A stretch of DNA of 64,000 bases from Clonostachys chloroleuca. Taxonomy: Eukaryota > Ascomycota > Sordariomycetes > Hypocreales > Bionectriaceae. Below, in pieces: positions 12,163-25,500 of this stretch. Location: positions 1,798,001 to 1,862,000 of the forward strand of contig JBANAY010000001.1 of NCBI GenBank assembly GCA_037952775.1. The letters run 5' to 3'. Every line of letters begins with the position of its first letter. Position 1 is the stretch's first letter. Made by a program: the position numbers and the translations under genes. The notes under the pieces are model-generated. The model was not told the DNA's origin, ran no database searches, and was given only the letters and a program-made list of their open reading frames with translations.

Positions 12163-14185
12163 GGGTCGCCTCTATTCACTACGATCCTTCATCTTTCCTT
12201 TGTTTCTCATGCTTCGATAAAGCATCTCTGTACGAACATACACAAAATTAGACGATATCGTCATTGCTGAATTGTTAGATTAGACATTTGGGCGCTAGGC
12301 GTTTGAGGATATGCAAGACGACGAAACGGACGTCCAAGGAACTCTCGGCTCATGATAGAATCATACTACACCTTCTCATTTTCTGCCCCTGCTTGTACGC
12401 AGTCTGCCTTGCGGCTTTCTAGCAGATCATGTGCCCATGTCTGACCTGAATCTAAAAAGAGATTATCAGGTAAAAACCAATCACTTCTGACAGAGGCCGC
12501 ATAAAGTGAGTGAATGTCACGCAGTGTATTTTTGGGACAGTGGAGTGGCGCCCATCCAGACCGAGATAGGTAGCTACACAATACAACTTGGCCGCGCGCT
12601 GTGGAACAACCCAGTCTATTGGAAGGAAAGCGGGAAGACTAGAGTTGTCGGATCGAGAGTAAGCAGTAAAAACGACCTCGGGCCAGGGTTTTGGACCCCA
12701 AATTCTGCGGCACACTTTGGGTAGGTCCGAAGCCGCTCATGAACTTGTGGCTGTGTAAGACATGTCAGCAAAATTGTATTGTCGGCACGCCTGCCCGCTC
12801 GCTAGGCTGGGCTTGGCACCTGGGATATGAAGCAAGGCCTGGTTACACATGGATACTTCAGTCTGTCTTGTTGCCCTTGGGGTGGCCGTGGATTGGAGCA
12901 ATGAAGCCATTGGTGTCTGTGCCACGTCGCTCGTCTCATGTTGTGACGGGCTTCATGAGTAAGGATGGGCGACGTGAAAAGATGGGCGTGCAGCCGGACT
13001 GTTCTTCATGCAAGCCCAGGCTCCGTTGAGACGATGATACGTGCTAGGACGACAATGTGCACTATCATATTGGAACAGGCGGACAGGGGGGTTGTTACTG
13101 TGTACGGGAGGCCGCACGTCAAGAGGGCTCGCTCAGCTCAGGGAGCCAAAGTTAAAAGTCGTCGCGTTCAGAAGAAGACATGTGTGGCTCGTTCGCCCTA
13201 TCCAACGAAGCAATGGCTGGGCGGTAAGCGTGACGGGATGTGCACTTTGGTTTTCTGGAAATGATAGTCGCATGCTGTTAAGCCCACTGGAAACAAGGTA
13301 CAGGTAGCTGCGCCAGGCGGGTAAGAGCTTGTTTCTCGCTGACCCAGTCGTCTGCATGTGAGCGACGAGAAAAGTCCTACACGTTGCTATTAATAAAACC
13401 AAACCGGCCGGCTCTCTCACTCACGCCAATGGCGAGGGCGCCACGACAGGAGACCAGTGGCCTCGAAGCGTGGATTGTCTCCCTCGTCATCGGGTCGTCG
13501 TCGTCATGCCTGCCGCGCCCAGGGAATCACTCCCGTGGAATGCACAGCTGGCTGGCCTGGGCGCGTAATCGGTCGCCTGCACAGCCTCACTAACTTGCCC
13601 ACTGCAGGCACTTGGACGCCCATGAAACGCCGCATTGGCTCGGTACCTGCCAGATGGCAACCCTGGCTGGCCTTGCGAGTCCCAGTACGTGCCGGGTTGT
13701 GAGTGGTACCTGACCGCCCTACCCTCATGCCTGATCCACTGGGTACACTCCTGCGAAGGGCTTGTATGGGGACCAGGTGAGACCGTCCCGGCCTGGGTAG
13801 CCACAAGGCCCAAAGCGCCTTCCAACCCCTCTTGAGTTTGAGTCCATCTTCCCCAAAGGTAATTTCATTTACCTGTACCTTCTCCCCACAAGCCGACACC
13901 AGTAGCATTCACCACCCGTCAGACGAGCTGGCCCAACCTCCATCCGTCCTCTGCCTGCATCAGCCGTACATAAACAGTCCCTCCTCCATTGCGCGTCCCG
14001 TCCACGACATTTACGTCAACCGCGCAGCCGTATCGGATTTGCCGTCTTCTGTTTCGCTCGTCGCCCGGGAGCACAGCCCCTCCTTGCGCTGGCATCGCCA
14101 CAAGGTGTTAGAAGGCTGACTTGCAATTCTGCCTCACTCTCCACTTGTGCCGTGTCCGTTACTTGAGTTGGAGACAACTGCTCCA
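12163..14185. other. Intergenic / long upstream region of the CRZ1-type gene
   Basis: Two kilobases with only short open frames that lack family features. The CT-rich 13830-14180 part is probably the 5' leader of the zinc-finger gene, since it contains several short upstream ATGs. The rest, 12170-13800, I cannot assign. Confidence 0.5.
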
Positions 14186-16419
14186 ATGGACCAGCAAATT
14201 CAACGCGACCGGTCGCCTTCGGCCGGTCACCACCATCCTCAAATATCCCCGCCCCCGGGTTCATACCCGCAGCCCACCAACGACTCATCGTCTGGACTCG
14301 GCCTCACCCTGGAGCAGTCCACCAACCTTAATGCCTTCAGCACGAACCACCATAATAACACCAACCCCGCCGGCAGTTTCCTCAGCCCACAGCAGCAGCA
14401 ACAACAGCAGACCGCGTTTGCACAACAAAGTCTGACTGACACAGCTCTCTTTGACCCAAGTGCGACCTATAATCAGCAGATGCCCGCCTCTGTGCCCAAC
14501 TCGGGGTTGTCCTTCACCTCACAGTCGCAGTCTGATTACCTCTCGCCTAATCTCAACGACGACTTCTCGCTCTTCCCCCCGCCAGTAGCTCAGGTGATCA
14601 TTATAATCAGCCTCTCTTCGAGACATCCGCGCTCGGTCCCAACGATATGAATAATATGGCATCCCCTCAATCCCAGCACAACTCGCCGACTCCTCCCCAC
14701 TTGCTACAGCCCGACTCTCACCAGCCTGGTTCAGCGCAGCACTCGCCCTCGTTCAACCAGCACCATTTCTCATCACCACCTGGTGGACATCATTCACGCA
14801 ATGTTTCCCTTGGTCCTGAAGCGGCATTGCTCCCCGGCCAGCTGGATGACTGGACGCAACCTCAATTCCAAGGCCATCGCCGCAGCCCCTCTGCCCACTC
14901 GGATGTCTCCTCAGTGTCACCCTCGCCAAATCTAGTGAGCTCCGACAATTTCGACCAAGATCCAATTGGGCATTCTCCCTTGCAGCGCCCTTCAGATGCC
15001 AGTCTCTACCAAGAGGTTCTGACTATTGGAAACTTCAGTCTTTCAGACCACTCAATTGGCAGCCCAGGACATCAAGGACGTAGTCCGTCCCACAGCCCTG
15101 CGGTGAGCCCTCGTATTTCTCCTCAGCAGATGCCCGATACCATGCAGCAGTCTCCCTACGGTCTTGCGCCCAGCATGGCATATGGGGATACTTCGGCTTT
15201 CCCAAGTGTCCAAGTTCCAAATGAAGCCTTCCCAACTCTCCAGCATAATGGATCGGATATGTCCCAAATGGCGCCTCCGGCCATCAATATTGATTTTGCA
15301 CCAAACAATTCTAAGCTTGGCGGCTACGGCCCATCGAAGCAGCAAATTGATCAAGATTCTTTAACCCCTCCAGAACGAGGTAAGCGGTCCTTTTATTTTG
15401 ATTCTCAAACCAGCGCGCTAGAGCTTGTTGAACTGACCGTGTTGCTTTTCCCTCATCACAGGCCGCCAAAGAAATCGTCAGCGCGCCGTTACAGATCCAT
15501 ACAACACCTCTGGACCCCATTTAGGAAGACCCAATCTTGGACAAAGTCCATCGCCTTCTCTTGGTTCGGACTTGGCCAACCGTGGCGACGCCTCCCGATC
15601 CTTATCCCCGCTTGACAGAACCGGAGCTTCACCGTCGAGACGTAGACAGTCTACTTCGGCAGTCCCCAACAACGTTATCGCTCTTCGCCTTGCCGACCCC
15701 GACTATCAGAGCAGTCAGGACACCGGCTCAGCCAAGCGCGCCCAAAAGCACCCTGCAACCTTTCAGTGTACATTATGCCCTAAGCGTTTTACCAGAGCCT
15801 ACAATTTGCGTTCCCACCTGCGAACACATACAGACGAGCGACCGTTTGTCTGCACTGTTTGTGGCAAAGCGTTTGCTCGACAGCATGACCGTAAACGTCA
15901 TGAAAGCTTGCACTCGGGAGAGAAGAAGTTTGTCTGCAAGGGCGAACTTAAAGCAGGCGGGCAGTGGGGCTGTGGTCGACGCTTTGCCCGTGCCGATGCT
16001 CTCGGCCGTCACTTTAGGTCCGAAGCTGGCCGAATTTGCATCAAACCCCTCTTGGACGAGGAAATGCTGGAGCGCCAGCGCCAGTGGCAGGAACAACAGA
16101 TGCAACAGAATGCCAACCTGGCCTCGCAGGGAATGGGCCTGGACCCGAATACTGGTTACCCAATAGATGCTCGTGGCAATCTTACACTCCCTGCCGCGCT
16201 GTTGGCACAGTATCCGGCTCTTGCTGGACTCAGCTGGCCTGGGCCTGAAATGGGGGGATGGATGAGGACCTGAGTGGCAGGTCATCATTTGATGCCAGCG
16301 ATTTTGATGACAATGAGGATGGGGGATACGTCAGTGGTCCCGGCACAGGCTATGGTGATGGAGGAATGGGCCAAAACTTTGGAGAATTGAACTATTCTAG
16401 CGACATAGGGGGCCGCTGA
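14186..16419 (+). CDS. crzA: C2H2 zinc-finger factor, CRZ1/CrzA calcineurin-responsive type (two frame breaks)
   Basis: Crz1 factors are dephosphorylated by calcineurin, enter the nucleus and switch on calcium and cell-wall stress genes. Exon 1 is 14186-15379, the intron 15380-15461 and exon 2 15462-16419. The first ~500 residues are Ser/Pro/Gln/His-rich, as expected of the regulatory region, with a poly-Gln patch. Two canonical C2H2 fingers start near residue 500 ([39 protein letters not shown]). A third, longer Cys/His unit follows ([20 protein letters not shown]), an arrangement characteristic of Crz1. Two frame breaks sit in homopolymers: C6 at 14575-14580 and G6 at 16252-16257. One extra base at each gives 2,154 nt, 717 residues, with an acidic C-terminus ending SSDIGGR. 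Without the second correction the last ~50 residues are lost. The call rests on finger architecture and N-terminal style. Confidence 0.9.
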
Positions 16420-17374
16420 TGGCCGTCATGACCTCCAACGCCATTCTTCTCCTCTAGCAACAATAACCGTATCGAAGCCGAGTGATGCCTGTTCATCATC
16501 TTGGTTATGGTTTTTTCCGAGTTATGACTGATGAAAACCCTCGGTTGGGTGGGAAAGCGAAACGACATATTTCATGTTTATTTTTACTTATTAGTTTTCC
16601 TTGATCTCTCAGGAAGGGAGAGTTTTCCAACTTTTTCTACTTTTTTGGATGAGCTCTCCCGGCGGATATCTTTTGTTTCCTTTGCTTTTCATTTCAACTT
16701 GTTTATTCTTCTGGGGCGATATCTAGGACGGTCTTTTGGGATAGACGGGCTACACTTTGATACCAATTGTGTTTTTGGTCGATAAATTTTATTCCAAAGA
16801 AATGTAGCAAGCTTGACTGATATGAACTCAATATGGTGCCACCTTCTGTTCAAACGAAACAACCAGACTTTCCAATTCCTTGCGAAGGTCATTTTCGTCC
16901 TCGAACAGCACATACATTTGTATGTGATACTGCATGCGATGTTGTACGTGAGGAGGATAGAAAAGCAGTAGCTCTGATTTGGCTTATGATACGATCAAGT
17001 GGGGTATGACTTGTACTTGGGGATCTATCTCTGCTGACGAGGCTTATGGGAGTCGGAAGCAAAATGTGGTGATCTGCCCTGGGGTACACTTTAGACAATG
17101 ATGTCCTTTTCTTTCGGATCTATGCCGAAGAGTGAACTGCACCCCCAAATTCAATTCAGCTCCATGATGAGGAAGCGCTAACCCAAACGCCAGCTACTAT
17201 ACAATTCAGTTTAATGACTCCGATCCTATAGCCCAAAGATTTTGGGAGGGGTATGCGAGCTAAGTAGAAATAAAAATCGTGGGGTCAAGTAAAAACGATG
17301 AAATATCCTAAAATAATGCGAGAGGGGAAGGATGAGAGTTTCATCCGTGATTATCCCCCCCGAAGACTCCTCTT
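16420..17374. other. Intergenic between convergent genes
   Basis: 955 bases between the 3' ends of the CRZ1-type gene and the small minus-strand gene. The first part is T-rich (16560-16790) and probably 3' UTR. No coding sequence is supported. Confidence 0.5.
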
Positions 17375-17937
17375 CTATCCCCACCCTGGGGACTGTGAAA
17401 AGCTATCAAGCGCTTCTTTCAAAACCTTCTCACACAGGCCACGATGCGCCTGCTCTATGACCATGACGACAAAGGGCATGAGCAGTGAGTTTGCCTCCAC
17501 GACGAGGGTCTCGTAGAGCTCAAACTCCTCCGGGCCCAGGTCCGCGACGGGAGTGGCGGTGCTGGGGGTGCTGATGGAGCTTCCCGGGGAGTCGGCCACC
17601 TGCCTCTGGCGGATGGTGAACTCGCACCAGCCGGTGATGCCGGCAGCGCCGCTGGCGCGGACGCGGATGCCCTCGCTGATGCGCTGGAAGAAGGCCGGGT
17701 AGGTGACCTCCTTGGTCAGGCCGGGGGCGAGGGTGATGACCTCGAAGATCTGATAGCCGGCGACGGGGCTGGGGGGTGCAGCTCGAAGAAGGGGTCGTTG
17801 GCCGCGTCCTCGGTCACGGCCGTTGGCTCGAAGCGCGAGAGCGTGCCGAGATTACGGATGATGGGGTCGGCGGTTTGGATGTATGCAAGAGCGGCGGAGG
17901 CAGGAAGGTTTTGGGGGACAGGGACAGTAATTGACAT
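17375..17937 (-). CDS. Conserved fungal protein, possible SRPBCC/DUF7053-like fold (one frame break)
   Basis: Single-exon gene. The ATG at 17937 is chosen over an upstream in-frame ATG (17955) because MSITVPVPQNLPASAALAY looks like the natural start. The protein has a mid-region GYQIFEVITLAPG and GIRVRASGAAGITGWCEFTI, then a low-complexity loop rich in Ser/Thr/Pro. It ends in a helix (LLMPFVVMVIEQAHRGLCEK) of the kind that closes START/SRPBCC ligand-binding folds; that fold suggestion is weak. The reading frame breaks at the G6 run 17771-17776 (C6 on the coding strand); one more base gives 564 nt, 187 residues. Function unknown. No signal peptide or membrane segment. Confidence 0.7.
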
Positions 17938-19533
17938 CTGGCGTTGGACCCTCATGGCGACGGCTATCTATCTGCCCTCATGCTGGAGCAGAAGAGGCAG
18001 AAGGTGGGAGAGAAACGCTGGGTTCACTGATAAGGATGTTGGGCGCTTGTTGGATGAGGCCGAAACCAAGTGAATACAGAAAAAGAGTCGCCAGACCAGG
18101 CTATTAACGGGAAAGGTGTGCTGTGGGTGATATTCTATGTTGAAAGATCAACGAGAGTGGTGATGCGACGCGATCAAGGCAAGCTTGACACAAGGCTCTG
18201 CATTGAGGGACTGAGACAAGATGGTGCGATTGAGTAAGCTATCTGTCCCAAGAAAAAGGCCTGCTTGGTAGCGCTACACATCCATGCCTGGGCTCTGTTG
18301 AGACGGCGTGAGGATCTGAGGGTTATGTGAAATCTAGCTGGCGTTGAGAAGGGACGTTGGGAGGTTGAGACGTCAATTCATGGGATGTTGAATGGCCGGA
18401 GCCGCCGAGGTGGTGGCAGAAGTGGGAGGGGAGGAAAAAAGACGCCTCGGGGTAATCGTGGAACAAGGGGTGGGGGTTTGTTGGGAGGGGAGACTCGAGG
18501 CCTCGAGGCTGTCGCGTGTGGGAGCAATGGGCAGATGTGGCTGGAGGGAGGAGAGATTGACATGTGTGGCTGGGACGGTTGCGTCTGTTGCTCCGTAGTG
18601 CCAACTTAGATATCCAAGGCAGTTGGCTATGATAATTTCCACGGCCTCCTGATGCTGGCTGGCGTGGTGAAATAGAGGACAAATCCAGGCCAACAATACC
18701 TCTAGGCATATCATCGCCAGATTCTGGCTTGTGGCTGTCAATGGGTGCCAAGCATCCTCTCCATGCACGGGGAATATGCAACTGCCATCACCCTCCCTAT
18801 GCTTACCGCTCCTGGCAGGTAACAGCCGGGACTTCTAGCCAACCGACCAACCAAGTGCTAAAGGACAGCTAATATTTGAGCCAGCCCAGCCATCTCTCGG
18901 CTGCGACGTGCGCCAACAGTACGGGAAAATTAGCTTCCCCGACGCCATCCCCTCCCTTGGGAAGAAAATCACCGAGGCGGCCACCACTCCCTCTGCAGGA
19001 CATTTGCTCACTCTGTGACGCTGCTGACAGAATCTAGCGCTTTCTAATTCTGACCATGGTCAGACTTTGATCAATCCTCTCAGCTAGCCTGAGGATATGT
19101 TATGCACACATGAGAAGAGGGTGGCGGCACGGGAAAGCCATGTCCTCCCGACTTACAGTCAAGCACGAGACCCGACTTGACGCCAGTTGGACATCACCCA
19201 GCACACCAGAGACCCTGCATGGGTGTTGCGCGTCCGAGCTGTGTAACATTCTGGCGGGCAAGCATGGTGTAGAGCTTACGCAGGTCTGCTTTGCCTTGCA
19301 ATCAAGACCCCAAGACCCAATCTTACATGTGTATCGATCCCGTAGCTACACCCTGCCTAGACGAAGCATGGTACGATCGAGTAATCGATCTTGTTAGAGA
19401 CGGAAACATCAACACTAGCATGGGATGGATAGGTAGACCAGACATCCACTTTGGTAGGGCTGCTTCGAGTTCGAGAAATCCACCTGGCAACTCACCTCGC
19501 TGGGCAGGCTATTGCAAGCCATCGCAGACTTTG

Positions 19534-19546
19534 CCCCCCCCCCCCC
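19534..19546. repeat. C13 homopolymer
   Basis: Thirteen C in the gene-poor region. Run length is unreliable given indels elsewhere in the window. Confidence 0.85.
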
Positions 19547-21320
19547 AGTGGAATAAGACAGGCAACACAGCCCACGTCGGGTCTGACCGCTCCAGGTCTG
19601 ACAATGTGATGCGTCGTTGATGCGTATCATAAAATTTCTCAACAATGCCATGATCCATCCCGCTCGCCCTCGGTCGGGAGAAGTTGGGTATCGCATTGGA
19701 CTAGGACAATCCATGGACCCTTTTTTCCCCCTCTTGTAGCCCTTCCAATAACTTCCCATGGCTTCTCTGTGAGTCGCTTGGTTGCTGAGCTGGCCCGCTT
19801 AGGTTGGTAGGTAGGCTGTGTGCTTGGAGTTCAATAAAGCGGTGAGCGACAATGCTGAGACTCAAGAGCGAATCGAATTGATGCAGAGCCATTTTAGTTC
19901 CCGATGGGTACCGACTGATGGAGACGATGGGACGGCTCAGCAGGTTAGTGTTTTCTCGGCGCATCAAGCTTTGGCAAGGGTCATGTCATGTTGAAACAGC
20001 GAGGTACATGTGAGTTGGCGCATGGCTGCCCAGTTTTGCGAGTCGAATGTACCTACGGCTTCCGGGACCAAAAAACGTGGTTTGCTTGTTGGGCGTTACC
20101 GCAGTTCGTCAGAGACCCAGGACGGACGATCTGTGGTGTGTTAGGCAGGCTGATCTATTTGAGAACACGGCGGCTCTGCTGCCGGCCGTTCATGCAATCA
20201 TACGTCGATGGGCTGGCAGGCTAGGCTGGCGAGATTTACAGGTCGTATTTGTGCGGGTGTCTGTCTTTCCTATCCACAGATAGTTCTTGAGATGCGACGT
20301 CCCCTCTTTGACTCTGGACACTCGCATATCGCTTGAACGCCTGTGGCACCTTGTTCCCGGCACTTAAGCGGTTCTAGCGTTCTCATCTGAACGAGGCGTC
20401 AGTGCAAGAACAGGGCTGCTAGTAATATCAATGGACCATGCAGAGGCAACATATAATACGCGCCTACGTAACTGTTCAAGAGGCAGGTACGCATTGCGGG
20501 GAACGGATCGTTGGCGTGAAGGGAGAATATGACAGAGCGAGAGAGGGAGAGAAAGCGAAAAGAAGCGAGCAATGGGGATTTCAAAATTTCCCACCATCCG
20601 CGAATAGCGTCATTAAGCAGGGGATGTCATGTTGTCCCACACCATCCCAGATGCAATCCAGTCTCGCGTGTCGCTGGCGTCTGGGCCGACTGCGCATGAA
20701 TCTGAATGCCTACATAGGTATGTAGATGGGTGCCATCGCTTGCAGCAGAGCAGCCGTAATGGTGCATTCGGCCTGTATGAGGAGGCCATACACAGCAGGT
20801 AGATGTATATGGGCTGCTGCTATCTGCCAGGGAAGCCTACCCGAGCCCGTTTCTGCTGTGCATGGCCATTTGTTTGCTTGTGAAAGAGCTGAACCCTGGC
20901 GAGTAAAAAGTGGGCTGCATGCGCTCCCTACAGCTGGCTGTTACCCAACTCGGACGGAGATCACTCCAACATCATGTAGGTACGTGGGCAGACTGAGGCA
21001 TTGGAAGGGCTGATCTGTGTTTTGTTTGGCCGCGCCATCGACCAGTGTGGTGGGAGATGGCATAAGCTATTCGATCCTTCAAGCCCACTCGCTGGCTGGG
21101 AATTGCGCTGCAAGCAAGCGCATGGCGGTGTCGTTCTGTGGTCTTCAATGCAAAGCACTTTTATGCCAGCATATTGCCCGCAGTTCACGCCCAGCAGCTG
21201 CACCAAAGCGCCCCTACGTAATGAACCAAGCAATTAACCGGCAGCATGGTCTGGCCATGACCGACAGCTGGTCTGATGATGTTAATGGGCAACAGCCCCG
21301 CCCCCAGCCATCCACCATGA

Positions 21321-21339
21321 TCCATCCATCCATCCATCC
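21321..21339. repeat. Short (CATC)n microsatellite
   Basis: Four to five tandem CATC units, just after a C/A-rich stretch. Confidence 0.8.
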
Positions 21340-22549
21340 TAACAAAGTCCCCGGTCCCCTACTATGTACCTCCAAGAATTCTCCCACCCCTCCTCCCGCC
21401 CCTCCTAGCTGTGAGCCACAGTACTGTAATTAGGTACAGTCTCGTTGGACGACTCACACGGCGGAGCTGTAGGCGTGTATGTACGTCAGGTATCAACACG
21501 CAGCGATACCTACAAGTAGTGTTGACCTCCCTCTGCGTTCTGCGTACCGATCTATTATCTGCATATGTTGTATAATCCATGTGATTTTGTACCGTGCCCG
21601 TTGCTTGGACCTGCCGGCTGGGGCACATTGATCTACACCCACCTTCGACGGCACCCAGTCAGCTGGCTGCCTGTGTCGTAGATTCCAGGTAAGGGAGCTC
21701 TCCTGCGTCTTCCCTCCCCCCATTGCCGCATCCTCGACCTATAGGACCGCTTGATCTCCTTTGTGTCTCCTTGTTGGTGTGACATACTCTTTTTGATGCA
21801 GGCAAGATTGGCTGACCTCCCGACCAAGGACGGCTTGTGTTTATTGGTTGCGCGTTTGTCTTGTATTCTAATTTTTATTTTTTTTTGGCATTTTCTTCCT
21901 CCCTATATTTGTTTTATCACATCCCCCCTTCTCAAGCTGTGTGTGTGCGTGGCGGAAGGATTGCGAGACAGAGAGGGATCTGGATATACCCCGTGGTTGT
22001 TTCGTCTCCTACCCGCTCGCTTCTCACCCTCGCTTCCCATCTGTATCTGCCTCTTCTTTTGAGACCCCCAGACTCGACGGCTGGTTGCAGAAGGCAGCTA
22101 CGCTAGCCTGGCAAACAAACTAGGAAGAAAAAAACAAAAAAGAACTCCAAGACCGCTGACAGGGATAAGGGTTTGGATTTCCCGGGCGACCAATAACAGG
22201 GGCCCATAAAAATTCTTGGGGGCTGGTTAGTACTTCATTATCTTATCCTGTCCGCCGTCACAAGCTTGCGGCATCATTGATCATATCACCTTGTTTGGAG
22301 AAGAAAAAATTCATGGGAGAGGGTATGTATGTGGTTTTGAGTGTGTTGCTTATTTGATGCATAGCGCCCGGCTTCTCTCGACGATACCCGAACGACAACA
22401 TTTCTTTAAGAGCGGATTTGATTTACTTTGCCAACATTACACCCTCTTTTGCCATCGCGACCGAGCCAATTGCATTATTCACACCTGCCCTCAGCTAGCT
22501 TCCATGATTGCTACGCCAGTTTGTCACGACACAAGCTCGATCCTGCGCA

Positions 22550-25500
22550 ATGGCTGCGGCCGATGTCTTGACATTCGCCGGGAGCTGCTTCGAGAACGAA
22601 TATGGCTACCCGAGACCTCATACCGAGACGATTGGGCCGGATGAGCTGCCGGTGGCGCTGCGGTTGCAAGTCATAGCTAAAGCCTGGCTCACGATACGAT
22701 GCGAAGCCTCGGTACGTCGCTTGTTTACTTTTTGGATGGTTCGAACCCGCAGCTAGTGTGCGTGTGTGCGTGTGTGTGTATGCAACAGCATAGCTTCAAC
22801 GTTTTGTCCCATTCTTAGCCGTTGCCTTGCGCAATCAACCCAAGAATTCGGGAAATCGGAGAGTGGGGGAGCTGGAAGTCGCACGCCACAAGCGGCACCG
22901 CTGAACCTTGATTACCTCTAGCTGACTTACACACCTCCTATAGAGCCGTCGTTCCTTACCATTCTCTCGACACGCATCGAAACGACCATTGAACCAACCG
23001 ACATGGAAAATCTCATGGCCGCCTCAATGTTCCTCTGAGCATGAGGAAACAGACCGAGTCGCTGATCCGACTGGCACCGATCGATTAGCCCATGCGGCGG
23101 AGCCCTGCAGCTCGGCACCCTTCGCATCCGTTACAGCTAGAACCTCCTCCCGATCTCAGTCTAAGAAACAGTTCCTGGATGACCCCATCCTCGACGTTAT
23201 GGTCGACTTCGACTCCAGACGAGGCATTTACGAATATGCCAAAAAGAAAGGAAAGAAGGCTGCATCAGTGCCCCTGAACCTCGCTCCTGAGAAGAAGGAG
23301 GACGACGTGCCCCCGGGCGATGGCAACAACAACGGGGACAAGAACGGCGGCACTGGAAACAGTGGTGCTGGCGGAGGTGCTGGCGGCGGCGGCAATGGAA
23401 ATAACGGCAACAGTGGTGGTGGTGGTGGTGGTGGTGGTGATGATGAATGGGCTACGTTCACCTCAACAAAGCCTAAGAAAAAGAAAGGAGAGGCTGATGG
23501 CGGACTTCCTACCATCCCCACCTCCGATTTCGGCACTGATGCATTCCAGGAGATCAAGTTGGGGGAAGATATAGGAGGGAAACTCGATGTGAATTTCGGC
23601 GCCCCAGGCTCAAAAAATGGTGCTGGGTCATGGGGCACAGGAGGAGGCGGTGGTGGTTGGGATTGGAGTGGCGCCCCAGGTGCAGACCCTGGTGGAGGAG
23701 GGGCAGGAGGAGGTGGGAACGCCGAGGGTAACCCCTGGAGCATTGACCGCCCCAAGCCCAAGAAAACAAATAAGTCCACATTCAGCTTCGGCGTAGACGA
23801 ACCGGACGATTCTGGCGGCAAACCTGATGATGATTGGGGATTTGTTTCCACCAAGGACAAAAAGAAGCAGAGCAACCTGTGGGGTCAAGAAGAGGATAAC
23901 AAGGACGCTTGGGCCTTTGGCGCTTCCAACAAGAAGGGTTCCGCCGCCCTCCTCGACGGCACGCTAGACGACCCAACGCCTGGCAAGAAGGAGGACGACA
24001 TCTGGGACACTTGGGGCGGTGGCGACCCCAAAGCCAAAAAGAAGAACCTACTTGGTGATTTCGGCCCGCCTGACTCCGCGCCAGAGCCCGCCGCTGGCTC
24101 TTCCGCAATCGACAGCTTCTGGGGGGCCGTCACCGGGAAGAAGGACACCAAGAAGAAAATCCCCGAGGCTCCCGACCCGCCAGCATCCATGGGCCTGGAT
24201 GACGACTTCGGCTGGGGATTTGGCAGCAAGAAGAAGCCAGAGCCGAAACCAGTCGAGGACGAGGGCGAGTTCTGGAGCTTCGCCAAGAAAATCACCAAGA
24301 AGACGAATGCGCTTTTCGCCGACGAGGAACCCGCTCCAGTCAAACAAGAGCCGGCTGCCGACGACAGCTGGGGCTTTTGGGGTGCTAAGAAGCGGGAGAA
24401 GAAGCCCGCTCTCTTTGACGATCCTGTGCCGGAAGCGCCGCCCAAAAAGAACGCACTCGATGACCTGATCCAGCTTGACGATGGCATCGGCGGCGGCGGC
24501 GGCGATGATTTCTTCAGCTCCTTTGGAGTTGCCAAGAAAAATCAAGGTAAGGCAATTAATTTCCTAATGAATGGATGGAAGATGGCGATTGAGAGATTTT
24601 ATGATTTTCAGTCTGTCGCATTGAAGAGGGGAGCTGGAGCATCACGTGCATCATGATTGGAAGCAGGTTCACTAACTACGATCACTTACAGAGGATGAAG
24701 CTGCACGTGCTGCAAAGGAAAAAGAGATTGCAGCTGAAGAGGAGGAGCTTGCCGCCTTAGAGCTTAAGAAGCTGAAGAAGACCGGCAAGCATGCTCTGAA
24801 GAAGGACCGAGACCGCTATGACCTCTTGAAGGCCAACCAGGAACAACGAGCGATGAACAATGCGATCAAAGAAGCGGAGGAGCAAGCTGCCCGTGAGGCG
24901 GAGGCGGCCGCGGCAGAACAAGCTCGAATAGCGGAGGAGGAGAAAGCTAAAGCCGAGGCGGAGGCGATTGAAGCCGCAGCCGAAGAAGCAGAATTCGCCG
25001 ACCTGGAAGCTAAAAGGGTTAGAAGAGGAGGAAAACTTACTCTCAAGAAGGATAGAGACCGGTGGGATGTTCTCAAAGCCAAAGCTGAGGAGAGGGCCGC
25101 AAAACGAGCCGCCCTTGAAGCCGAATCGCTGCTCGTCGAGGCACCGCCGCCACCGCCTCCAGAACCCGAAGGTCCGGATCCTGCCCAACTTGCTGCTGAG
25201 GAGGAAGCGGCAAGGCTCGCGGAAGAGAAAGCTCGAGCCGAGGCCGAAGAACAGGAAATCGCTGCGGAGGAGAAAGAACTCGCGGCGCTTGAGGCCAAGA
25301 AGGCGATGAAGAAGGGCAAACTTCTCTTGAAGAAGGACCAGGACCGTTACAACATCCTAAAAGGCAAGGCTGACCAGCGAGCTGAAGCAAAAGCTGCCGC
25401 TGAAGCTCAAGCGGCAGCCGAGGCACAAGCTGCTGCTGAGGCAGAGGCAGCCGCAGCCGCAGAGGCCGAAGCAGCAGCAGCAGCCGCAGCAGAAGCCGCC

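Larger units (their letters stand above)
17938..22549. other. 4.6-kb gene-poor region upstream of the giant repeat gene
   Basis: No open frame on either strand shows family motifs, sensible splice partners or steady codon use. Visible features are a C13 run (19534-19546), a purine-rich GAGA patch (about 20530-20560), a short CATC microsatellite (21321-21339), and pyrimidine-rich T/C tracts from 21840 to 22060 that could mark a promoter or long leader for the gene starting at 22550. Unrecognised non-coding RNA or lineage-specific genes cannot be excluded. Confidence 0.5.

Noticed and set aside
22738..22748. GGTTCGAACCC, resembling a tRNA T-arm
   Set aside because: The flanking bases do not form a T-stem, and no acceptor or anticodon arm is present. 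It lies inside an intron.
22944..23040. Uninterrupted reading of the giant gene's second exon (SRRSLPFSRHASKRPL...)
   Set aside because: It is in frame without correction, but the peptide is unlike a folded protein. The alternative frame with one indel gives clear helical sequence and fits the other indels in the window. I keep this as a possible alternative.
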